The notes beneath the pieces are model-generated. The model was not told the origin of the DNA. It searched no databases and saw nothing but the letters and a program-made list of their open reading frames with translations. From assembly GCA_030765645.1 (NCBI GenBank), contig JAVCCE010000039.1, positions 1 to 64,000 of the forward strand: 64,000 nucleotides of DNA, read 5' to 3'. Positions 42,033-49,895 of this stretch are shown piece by piece (position 1 is the first letter of the stretch; every line of letters begins with the position of its first letter). A program made the translations under genes and the position numbers. Source of the stretch: Candidatus Hinthialibacter antarcticus. Its GTDB lineage: Bacteria; Hinthialibacterota; Hinthialibacteria; Hinthialibacterales; Hinthialibacteraceae.

Positions 42033-44927
42033 TCACTTAGGAAAGCCAATTGTTATCAATGAATTCATAGTGGGATTTTGAATTACCGTCGGTGCGGCAT
42101 GGTTCCAATAAACGGTCAACTCATCAATGGTTTGGTAATCGCCGAAGCCAAAATGCAACGTTGAAGTCGATTGAGAAATATAACTTGAACCGCCGTCGAC
42201 AATTCGCGTCCAGTGATTGTCACTTTTTCTAGCGACCACTCGAACGCCGTAGGTTTGGGCGCTTGATCCAAGTAATTTCACATTCAACCAATTCTTACCC
42301 TGCGTCTTATTTTCAAGCAAGACAGGCTTCGCATCGATGCAATTGACGACAATGTCCATATCGCCGTCATTATCGAAATCCAACATTGCCGAACCACGTC
42401 CCGATTCCATGCGAATACCGCTGGGTAGGCTCGGCCCTGTCACATCGATAAACTGTTTGCCTAGGTTCTGATAGAATGAAACGCCTTGCCGATAGGTATG
42501 GGTCAGGTCCATTTCATCCACTTGTGGATATATATGCCCATTGGCGGTAAACACATCCAACCATCCGTCAGCGTTAAAGTCGCACCAATTGGTTCCCCAT
42601 GTGACTTTGAGAAAGCTTGGGTTCAGCAGGCCAACGATTCCGGTCACATCGTGCAACATGCCTTTTCCATCGTTGCGGTATATAAGGTCTGTCTGATTGA
42701 CGTAAGAGGTGACAAATAAATCCATAAAACCGTCGTTGTCGTAGTCGCCCGGCGACATCCCCATGCTGGCGTGTTCCTGTCCGTTGGCGGTAAAAGCGCC
42801 GCCGGAAAAATAGCTGACATCTTCAAAAAAACCGTTATTGTTCTGAAACACAAAGTTATATGTCGTGTCGTTGGTCACATACAAATCGAGGTCGCCATCG
42901 TTTTCCATGTCGAATGCGACCGCCCCCATTGCTCTGCCGTTCGTCGAATTCAGGCCAAAGTCTCCCATAACATCTTTGAAGGTCCCATCGCCTTGATTGA
43001 AGTACATCCGGTCAGGTTGTGCGTCAAAATCCAATGGATGGACAAAAACGGAAACGCCGTAAAAGTCGCCGCGGCGTTCTGCATCGCGTACAGGATCAAA
43101 ATCGACGTAATTTCCTGCATAAATATCCAGAAAACCATCTTTATTAAAATCGCCCACTGTGAGAGCGGCGCAATATCCGCCGTCGCCGACGCCCGCTGAG
43201 TCGGTCGCGTCGTGAAACGTACCGTCGCCCTTGTTGATATAAAGCGTATTGCGACCGAAGTTTCCGACGTATAAATCTAACCAGCCATCGTTGTTGACAT
43301 CGCCAAAAACGGCCCCCATTGAATAGCCCAAATCGCCGACGCCTGCTTCAAGCGTTACATCGACAAACTGTCCCTGATCGTTACGGAACAAATAATTCCT
43401 GAAATTGCTATCTGGTTTTACCGCATCAGGCCGCCCGTTTGAAAAATAAATGTCATCATCGCCGTCATTGTCATAATCGCCGACAGCGACGCCTGACCCC
43501 ATCGCGTCTAGTATCCAACGTTTGTCGGGGTGGCCTAAGCGATGCTGAAACGCCATTAACCCGCTTTGCTCTGACGCATCGACGAAATGAAATTTGCCCG
43601 GTGCAACTTCTTTAAGCGCACCTTTCTTTAAATGATTGGAGCGCTCTTTATTTTTCTCGCCGCTATCGGCGGTTACTTGTTTTGATTCTTCCGTTGAGGC
43701 CGATTTCAACTCTGCTTGAGCCATTGTAGTTGGCGACGCCTCTATTTCATCAATCATTTTTTTCAAGGCTTTTAACGGTTCTGATTCAGGATAAACCGAA
43801 AGAGCCGCAACGACGATTTTTTCACATTCTTCATATCGTTTTAATGCAAACAACGATCCTGCGACAATCTTCATATAATATTCCGTTGAGCGCATCCGTT
43901 TGTCTGAAACGATTTTTAAATACGCTAGACTTTTCTCAAACCGTTTCTGAATATACTCAATCTGCCCTAATAACAACAATATTTGGTTGTTAGCGTTTCC
44001 GTTTTCAACTAAACGCGTGAGATGTTTATAGGCAAGATCGTTTCGTCCGACTTGGCAATACTCCAACGAAATTTCAAGCGTTTCTTGGGGAGAAAGAGCA
44101 TTTTGGCGGTTAAACAGCTCGAAAATTCGCACCAGTTTGGATTTTCCCCAATCGTTTAGATAGGCGCCGATCGCCCGGACCTTCTCAAGTTCATCTTTTT
44201 TCTTTTGCCTCGAAAGGCTCAGCAGTAATTGATTGTAGGCTTTTTGATGAAACGGTTGTATTTGGATCACTTTACGCAAATATTGTTCAGCTTTTTCGGG
44301 TTTGTTATCGAGGTTTTCTAACAGGCCCAACTCATAAAATACAAGTCGGTGGTTTGGTTCGAGACGAACGACTTCAAGCAAGATCCGACGCGCTTCGTCA
44401 TACTTGCCTTCTTTTGACAGTACCGCCCCTTTGAGAAAAAGCGCATCAATATGCCCAGGTTCGAGTTCAAGCAACCGTGCGATCCAGAGATTGGCGTCTT
44501 CAAACTGATTATTTGAATAACCAACGATGCAAGCACGATGCAGCAGCAGAAGGTTGTTTGAATCTTCAGCAACCATCTGCTTCATTAAAGTAATCCCATC
44601 TTCAACGCGGTCAGTCTGACAATAGCAGCGGGACAATTGAGAGCCAATCATCGAATGTTGATTGGCTTTGTTATAAAGTTGTTTAACAAATTCCATCCAA
44701 CTGTCATTGTAAACAACTTTCTGCAGAGCTGCGTCAATATTCCGCAAATCGTCACCAATCAACTCGGCCTGAATTGCATCAAGGGCTTGAAACCCTTTTT
44801 GTGGATTCCTGGACTCAATCGCGGTCACAAGTTCATCCACAACGAGGGATTGGTTGTATTGCGCCCAGAGATTTTCGGTTGAAATCAACAATATGAAAAC
44901 TGGTAATACAAAGATTATACGTCGCAT
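42033..44927 (-). CDS. Secreted TPR / FG-GAP (VCBS) / ASPIC-UnbV protein (CRTAC1-like)
   Basis: The 964-residue protein has a signal peptide (IIFVLPVFILLISTENLWAQ), a TPR half to about residue 430, then seven Ca-binding FG-GAP blades with the pattern D-x-[DN]-x-D-G, for example DYDNDGDDDIYF, DVNNDGWLDLYV and DFNKDGFLDIYA, and a C-terminal ASPIC/UnbV domain (NWLNVKLLGSSAQTYGVRV, LHFGFGD). The ATG at 44927 is taken because GGGGAG precedes it by five bases and the signal peptide starts there; the frame opens at 44990. The propeller suggests protein or glycan binding outside the cell. Comparable proteins are frequent in planctomycete-like genomes. No enzymatic activity is known for the architecture. 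Confidence 0.9.
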   Translation of the reverse strand: MRRIIFVLPVFILLISTENLWAQYNQSLVVDELVTAIESRNPQKGFQALDAIQAELIGDDLRNIDAALQKVVYNDSWMEFVKQLYNKANQHSMIGSQLSRCYCQTDRVEDGITLMKQMVAEDSNNLLLLHRACIVGYSNNQFEDANLWIARLLELEPGHIDALFLKGAVLSKEGKYDEARRILLEVVRLEPNHRLVFYELGLLENLDNKPEKAEQYLRKVIQIQPFHQKAYNQLLLSLSRQKKKDELEKVRAIGAYLNDWGKSKLVRIFELFNRQNALSPQETLEISLEYCQVGRNDLAYKHLTRLVENGNANNQILLLLGQIEYIQKRFEKSLAYLKIVSDKRMRSTEYYMKIVAGSLFALKRYEECEKIVVAALSVYPESEPLKALKKMIDEIEASPTTMAQAELKSASTEESKQVTADSGEKNKERSNHLKKGALKEVAPGKFHFVDASEQSGLMAFQHRLGHPDKRWILDAMGSGVAVGDYDNDGDDDIYFSNGRPDAVKPDSNFRNYLFRNDQGQFVDVTLEAGVGDLGYSMGAVFGDVNNDGWLDLYVGNFGRNTLYINKGDGTFHDATDSAGVGDGGYCAALTVGDFNKDGFLDIYAGNYVDFDPVRDAERRGDFYGVSVFVHPLDFDAQPDRMYFNQGDGTFKDVMGDFGLNSTNGRAMGAVAFDMENDGDLDLYVTNDTTYNFVFQNNNGFFEDVSYFSGGAFTANGQEHASMGMSPGDYDNDGFMDLFVTSYVNQTDLIYRNDGKGMLHDVTGIVGLLNPSFLKVTWGTNWCDFNADGWLDVFTANGHIYPQVDEMDLTHTYRQGVSFYQNLGKQFIDVTGPSLPSGIRMESGRGSAMLDFDNDGDMDIVVNCIDAKPVLLENKTQGKNWLNVKLLGSSAQTYGVRVVARKSDNHWTRIVDGGSSYISQSTSTLHFGFGDYQTIDELTVYWNHAAPTVIQNPTMNSLITIGFPK

Positions 44928-45034
44928 TCTATCTCCCCGATTCATGTGAAAGAAACAGTTTCGCACATCTAATTCAAGCACTTTAGTCAAGTATAACCGC
45001 GATCAGAATTAAGAACTACATTTAGCCAAACACA

Positions 45035-45063
45035 AATCGCCCGGAAGGTTATCCCGGGCGATT
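45035..45063 (-). terminator. Terminator of the exported aminotransferase gene
   Basis: The 10-bp stem AATCGCCCGG / CCGGGCGATT (45035-45044 and 45054-45063) is followed on the minus strand by a T-rich stretch (TGTGTTTGG). It lies about 20 bases after the stop at 45083. The T-run is interrupted, so termination may be partial. Confidence 0.65.
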
Positions 45064-45082
45064 GTTCGTTTGATTACAGAGA

Positions 45083-46420
45083 CTAGGCTTTGGCTAATAC
45101 AGATGAATGCTGTTGAATTTTTCGGATCGCGACTGCGATTTGTTCCATATCTGACTTCTCGCCTAACAACATAAACTGCAAGAACCAGATTGCTTCTTCA
45201 CACAAACGATCATTTTCAGGGAGATGATTGTTCTTAAACCAGCGATTAATATACTCTTTACCATAAATGGTTTGATAGCCTGCTGAATTGAGGCTTTCAT
45301 CTAAAAATGGCTCTTTGTTCAAAGGAGAGTAACCCGTCGAGCAGGGGATGCCTTCCTTCTGCATTGCCGATTTGAATTTATCTCTCGGCAACCCCGAAAA
45401 TTCTTTTGGATCATAACGCAGCATGTATAAGTGATACGCGCTTTGCGTAACGCCGTCATAGAGTTTCGCAGGATGGATTCCCGCAATCGGATCGAGCAAA
45501 GACGTTAGGTAATCGGCGTTATCGCTACGCCGCTTGGCTTGCGCTTCAATTCGCGTCATTTGTTGTGTGAGTATCGCGCCCTGAAACTCGGTCATGCGCG
45601 CATTGACGCCGTTATGGAGATATTGAAATCCATAAGTGTTCTTTCGCTCGCGGCCATTGCTATGAAACGAAAAACACCGGTCCATCAGTTCTTCATTTGA
45701 ACCCGTAATGGCGCCGCCTTCGCCGCCGCTTAAATTTTTCGTCACTTGAAAACTAAAACACCCAAGGTCGCCAATGGTCCCAACCTTCTTGCCGCGCCAT
45801 TCCGCCAGGTGCGCCTGACAGGCGTCTTCAAGAACTGGAATGTTATGCTTTTTGGCAACGGCCAGAATCTTGTCCAGATCAGCAGGATAGCCTCCCAGAT
45901 GAACAGGGATAATGCACTTGGTCCGCTCGGTGATCGCCGCTTCGATCTTCGTTGCATCAATCTGAAACGATGCGCGGTCTGTGTCAACGAACACCGGAAC
46001 CGCATGTTGCAGAAGAATGACGTTCACGCTGGCGACGAAAGTGTAAGGCGAAACGATGACTTCATCGCCGGGGCCGACGCCGAGAGCGTTGAGCGAGCTG
46101 AATAGCGCCGTCGTCCCGCTGGATGTCGCAATGCAATCGCGGGCGCCAAGCATTGCGGCATATTCGCGCTCAAAGGTTTTGACATAATCGCCATTGAGAC
46201 GACACCAGCCTTTTTTCTCTAACACATCGCTCCAAACGTTTTTGTCGTTGGCCTGAATTTGCGGCCAGGAAGCAAACGAAGCCTTGCGCACAGGAGCGCC
46301 GCCCAATGCGGCGGGTTTTGCAGACTCTTGCGAAATTCCCCAAGGGGAAGACGTCGCAGCCAACGCGGCCCCAACGGCGGAGCGGCGCAAAAACGTACGG
46401 CGGTTTGGTTTTGTACTCAT
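45083..46420 (-). CDS. Tat-exported DegT/DnrJ/EryC1/StrS aminotransferase
   Basis: The 445-residue protein begins with a twin-arginine signal (NRRTFLRRSAVGAALAA) and then a complete PLP enzyme of the DegT family. SSGTTALFSSL near 101, GDEVIVSPYTF near 119, the acid pair Glu198-Asp199 with Gln202, and GCFSFQVTKNLSGGEGG with Schiff-base Lys228 are all intact. Ordinary family members are cytosolic enzymes of about 370-400 residues that aminate nucleotide-linked keto-sugars. Here the extra N terminus predicts export of the folded, PLP-loaded protein. Its substrate may be an extracytoplasmic keto-sugar made by the exported oxidoreductases. It is transcribed divergently from the ceramidase-like gene, 106 bp away. 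Confidence 0.88.
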   Translation of the reverse strand: MSTKPNRRTFLRRSAVGAALAATSSPWGISQESAKPAALGGAPVRKASFASWPQIQANDKNVWSDVLEKKGWCRLNGDYVKTFEREYAAMLGARDCIATSSGTTALFSSLNALGVGPGDEVIVSPYTFVASVNVILLQHAVPVFVDTDRASFQIDATKIEAAITERTKCIIPVHLGGYPADLDKILAVAKKHNIPVLEDACQAHLAEWRGKKVGTIGDLGCFSFQVTKNLSGGEGGAITGSNEELMDRCFSFHSNGRERKNTYGFQYLHNGVNARMTEFQGAILTQQMTRIEAQAKRRSDNADYLTSLLDPIAGIHPAKLYDGVTQSAYHLYMLRYDPKEFSGLPRDKFKSAMQKEGIPCSTGYSPLNKEPFLDESLNSAGYQTIYGKEYINRWFKNNHLPENDRLCEEAIWFLQFMLLGEKSDMEQIAVAIRKIQQHSSVLAKA

Positions 46421-46526
46421 GGGTTGATCTCCTCAATCGCGGCAAAAAATATACCTATCTTCTCTCTATGCTATCAGATACTCTAAAATGGAACCAGAGA
46501 AATAAAAACAAAGTGGAGATGGGACA

Positions 46527-47885
46527 ATGAAAGCATATCGACTTTTTCCATTGATTCTTTTGACTGTCGTAACATTCAACGCAGCGGCGTATGAAGCAGG
46601 CATCGCAAAAGTCGTCATCACGCCGCAAGATAAAATTTGGATGGCGGGTTACGCAGCCCGCAATCACCCGGCGGAAGGCGTCGAACATGATCTCTACGCC
46701 AAAGCGCTCACATTGAAAGACGACGAAGGTTCAATGGTAACCATGGTCACTATCGACCTGCTCGGCGTGACCTCAGAAATGACGCAGGCGATTTCAACTC
46801 AAGTCGAAGAAAAAACCGGGATGCCCGCGTCAAACCTGATGCTGACTTCGTCTCATACGCACAGCGGCCCGGTGGTTCGCAAAAACCTGAACGATATGTA
46901 CGATCTGTCTGATGAACAAAAAACGCTAATCGCGTCCTACACGGATACATTAATCAAAAACATCATCCAAGCCGTTTTGCAATCACAGCAAAACCTTCAA
47001 CCCGTTTCGTTATCGTATGGAACTGGTGAAGCGACATTCGCTATTAACCGTCGTGAATACACACTACAGGGTGTAAGAATTGGGCTGAACCCTATCGCCC
47101 CCGTCGATCACGACGTCCCGGTTTTGTCGATTCAAAATTCTGACGGCAAAGTCATCGGCATGGTATTCGGCTACGCCTGCCACAACACCACGATGGATTT
47201 TTACCAATACTGCGGCGATTATGCAGGGTTCGCCCAATTGGAACTTGAGCGTTTATATCCTGACGCGACCGCCATGTTTTGGAGCGGATGCGGCGGCGAC
47301 GCCAACCCGAACCCGCGCCGCGAACTCGATCACGCCAAGTCTCATGGACGCGAATTAGCGGTAGCGGTTGCGTCTGTATTGAACGCACCAATGAAAAACC
47401 TAGACGGTTCCCTTCAAGTCAATTCATCCACAATTGACCTGCAATTAACCCCTGCTCCTAGCCGGGAAGAAATTGAACAGCAACGCGAGAGTTCAAATAA
47501 ATACATACAAAGCCGGGCGCGAAATCTCTTGCAGACGCTGGTTTCTAAAGGATCAATATCCGAGACGTATCCCTATCCGATTCAAGTGTGGAAAATTGGC
47601 GAATTGACCTGGGTGGCCTTGGCGGGCGAAGTAGTCGTTGATTATGCGCTTCGCTTTAAGCATGAGTATGGCCGCGAGACGACTTGGGTGATTGCCTACG
47701 CCAACGATGTGTTCGCCTACATCCCGTCTCTGCGCGTGTTGCGTGAAGGCGGATATGAATCCGAGACATCAATGATTTACTATGGCTTACACGGCCCCTG
47801 GGCGGAAACCGTCGAGCAATCCATCGTCGATGAAGTCGACCAGTTGGTTTCTGAAATCAACTCGAAGCCATCTCAAAAACAATGA
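46527..47885 (+). CDS. Secreted neutral/alkaline ceramidase-like protein
   Basis: The 452-residue protein has a signal peptide (LFPLILLTVVTFNAAA) and the N-terminal domain of neutral/alkaline non-lysosomal ceramidases: GIAKVVITPQDKIWMAGY, SSHTHSGP with zinc-binding His residues, GYACHNTTM and FWSGCGGDANPNPR. True ceramidases are near 700 residues with a C-terminal Ig-like domain, which is missing here. Many bacterial short versions have unknown amide substrates, so hydrolysis of an N-acyl lipid or sugar amide is inferred, not certain. The start is supported by GGAGATGGG upstream. Copy A of the palindromic element follows the stop by 45 bp. Confidence 0.87.
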   Translation: MKAYRLFPLILLTVVTFNAAAYEAGIAKVVITPQDKIWMAGYAARNHPAEGVEHDLYAKALTLKDDEGSMVTMVTIDLLGVTSEMTQAISTQVEEKTGMPASNLMLTSSHTHSGPVVRKNLNDMYDLSDEQKTLIASYTDTLIKNIIQAVLQSQQNLQPVSLSYGTGEATFAINRREYTLQGVRIGLNPIAPVDHDVPVLSIQNSDGKVIGMVFGYACHNTTMDFYQYCGDYAGFAQLELERLYPDATAMFWSGCGGDANPNPRRELDHAKSHGRELAVAVASVLNAPMKNLDGSLQVNSSTIDLQLTPAPSREEIEQQRESSNKYIQSRARNLLQTLVSKGSISETYPYPIQVWKIGELTWVALAGEVVVDYALRFKHEYGRETTWVIAYANDVFAYIPSLRVLREGGYESETSMIYYGLHGPWAETVEQSIVDEVDQLVSEINSKPSQKQ

Positions 47886-47930
47886 TTACAAAAGAGTATT
47901 AAAACTCATGAACAATTGACAAACCAATTT

Positions 47931-48012
47931 TGGCATGGGTGCAACTCTGGGAGAGCCTGTGCATAAGGGCCTGAAAGCCCGCACTGAAGCAAGCAGAGTT
48001 ATACCCATGCCA
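47931..48012 (+). repeat. Dispersed palindromic element, copy A (best preserved)
   Basis: This 82-bp element has perfect 10-bp end arms TGGCATGGGT and ACCCATGCCA, a two-base mismatch, then AACTCT / AGAGTT, and an inner hairpin GGGCCTGAAAGCCC flanked by GTGC / GCAC. It lies between two converging genes, 45 bp after one stop and 42 bp from the other. Transcribed RNA would form a long two-part hairpin. Confidence 0.85.
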
Positions 48013-48054
48013 TACACAGCGAACGATCAGGTATTTCTAGATGGCTTCTAACTC

Positions 48055-48843
48055 TTACTTCTTTGGCAACGCCCGCGTCGCGCCAGTCGAGATGCCGCCG
48101 TCAACCAACAGCGTCTGCCCGGTGATATATTCGCTGGCGTCCGAAGCAAGAAAGACAACCGTACCATCAAGATCGTGCGGTTGTCCGGGGCGTTTTAAAG
48201 GGATGCGGTCGCAGAGGTATTCAACCCATTCCTCGTTCTCATACATCATGGCGTTCTGAGTGGTTTTGAACCAACCCGGCGCCAGGCAATTGACTGTTAT
48301 TCCATTGACGCCCCAATCGTCGGCAAGACTCATGGTCAGTTGTTTGACGCCGCCGCGGCTGGCGCAATAGGGCGCGAGGCCCGCATAGCCCGCCACGCAT
48401 GTCACCGAGCCGATATTGATAATGCGTCCGTATTTTTTTTCGATCATAGACTTCGCGACCGCTTGCGAAACAAAAAACGTCCCGCGCAAATTGGCGTCGA
48501 GCACGAAGTTCCAATCATCCCAAGTGACTTCCATCGCGGGCTTGCGGCGGTTGCAACCTGCGTTGTTCACAAGAATGTCGATCTTGCCGTAATGATTAAC
48601 TGCCGTGTTAACGGCGGACACAATGCTATCCTGCTTGGTTACGTCTAACTCGACGGCAAACGCTTTTCGCCCAAGCGATTCGATTTCTTGCTGAAAGGGC
48701 TTTAACGATTCCAGCGCACGGCTGGTGATGACTAAATCTGCGCCCGCGTTGGCTAGAGCGCGTCCCATGTACTGTCCTAAACCACGGCTGGTTCCCGTAA
48801 CAAGCGCAACTTTTCCCGTCAAATCAAACATTGAAGTATTCAT
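48055..48843 (-). CDS. Short-chain dehydrogenase/reductase (sugar or gluconate dehydrogenase-like)
   Basis: The 262-residue classical SDR shows TGTSRGLG at the N terminus, LVNNAGCNRR, INIGSVTCVAG with catalytic Ser, and YCASRGGVKQ, in which the tyrosine is present but the lysine of YxxxK is Arg. VNCLAPGWFKT and GQTLLVDGG complete the pattern. The closest relatives by look are gluconate 5-dehydrogenase or 2-deoxy-D-gluconate 3-dehydrogenase. It is the last gene of the minus-strand operon and starts 11 bp after a zinc dehydrogenase. The lysine change should be checked before assuming activity. Confidence 0.85.
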   Translation of the reverse strand: MNTSMFDLTGKVALVTGTSRGLGQYMGRALANAGADLVITSRALESLKPFQQEIESLGRKAFAVELDVTKQDSIVSAVNTAVNHYGKIDILVNNAGCNRRKPAMEVTWDDWNFVLDANLRGTFFVSQAVAKSMIEKKYGRIINIGSVTCVAGYAGLAPYCASRGGVKQLTMSLADDWGVNGITVNCLAPGWFKTTQNAMMYENEEWVEYLCDRIPLKRPGQPHDLDGTVVFLASDASEYITGQTLLVDGGISTGATRALPKK

Positions 48844-48854
48844 CTAGATCAATC

Positions 48855-49895
48855 CTATGCCTGTTCTGGCTGTAATATCACTTTCATCAATCCGGCTTCT
48901 TTTTTGTACAACCTCTGAAACCACTCCGCCCCATCGCTCAGCGGCGCGACGGCGCTCATCAGCGGCTCGACCTGGATGGCGCCACTGGCGATCAGGTCTA
49001 AGCAAGCGGGATATTCGCCTTTAGACGCGCACGAACCTTGCAGGCGAATTTCACGGGTCACGACAGATTGCAACGGCAGTTCGATGCTTGGCGAAAGGTT
49101 GCCAACCAGCGTCACCGCCCCGCCCTTGCGAACCGAATGGATCGCAGTCGCAACCGGCGCGGTCGCCCCGACAGCTTCAATGGCGACGTCTGCTCCGCGC
49201 CCGCCCGTCATCTCTTTGATTGATGCAATCGCGTTTTCGTCATTGGCCAAAAGCCCAATTGTCGCGCCAAGAGATTTCGCGAGTTGCAGTTTATTCTCAT
49301 CCAGATCAATCGCAATCACAGTGCCGCAGCCAGCGGCGCGCAGCGCTTGTATAACCAATAAACCAATCATGCCCGCGCCGACCACTACCGCCGTATCGTT
49401 CAATGAAACCGGCGTGATTTCGACTGCATGAACAGCGATAGAGACAGGTTCCACAAACGCCGCCTGTTCAAATGAGATCGTATCCGGCAAGCGGTAGACG
49501 ATGCGTTCGGGCACAGCCAGATAATCAGCGAATGCGCCGTGTCGGCGGTAATCCTCGCAGGAGACGCCGAGTACGCGGCGGTCGTCGCACAAGTTGATTT
49601 CGCCGCGACGGCAATGCCAGCAGGCGCCGCAATAGACGGTCGAATCAAAGGTGACGCGGTCGCCGCGTTTCCATTGTCGCACTTTAGCGCCAACAGCAGC
49701 AATCACGCCGGAGGCCTCGTGTCCCATCACAATCGGAGGGCGGCGGCGCCCGGTGGAACCGTCCATTCCGTGCACGTCGCTTCCGCAAACGCCGCAGGCT
49801 TTGATCGCAATCAAGACCTCGTCTTCGCCAGGCTCAGGCTGCGAAATTTCTTGTATTTCAAATTCGTTATATTCTTTCAGCATTAAGGCCTTCAT
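48855..49895 (-). CDS. Zinc-dependent sugar alcohol/threonine-type dehydrogenase
   Basis: The 346-residue MDR enzyme has GVCGSDVHGMDG with the catalytic zinc Cys, GHEASGV with His and Glu, and an intact structural-zinc lobe (YCGACWHCRRGEINLC). VVGAGMIGLLVIQ is the NAD-binding motif. It resembles galactitol-1-phosphate, sorbitol or L-threonine dehydrogenases. Its start overlaps the stop of the beta-helix gene (ATGA). With the neighbouring SDR it suggests oxidation and reduction of the same polyol or sugar acid released by the secreted proteins. It differs from the MDR at 1295, which has no structural-zinc cysteines. Confidence 0.9.
   Translation of the reverse strand: MKALMLKEYNEFEIQEISQPEPGEDEVLIAIKACGVCGSDVHGMDGSTGRRRPPIVMGHEASGVIAAVGAKVRQWKRGDRVTFDSTVYCGACWHCRRGEINLCDDRRVLGVSCEDYRRHGAFADYLAVPERIVYRLPDTISFEQAAFVEPVSIAVHAVEITPVSLNDTAVVVGAGMIGLLVIQALRAAGCGTVIAIDLDENKLQLAKSLGATIGLLANDENAIASIKEMTGGRGADVAIEAVGATAPVATAIHSVRKGGAVTLVGNLSPSIELPLQSVVTREIRLQGSCASKGEYPACLDLIASGAIQVEPLMSAVAPLSDGAEWFQRLYKKEAGLMKVILQPEQA

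Noticed and set aside
28957-48012. The four repeats as a CRISPR array or insertion sequences
   Set aside because: They are scattered over 19 kb, occur in both orientations without spacers, and no transposase or cas gene is present.
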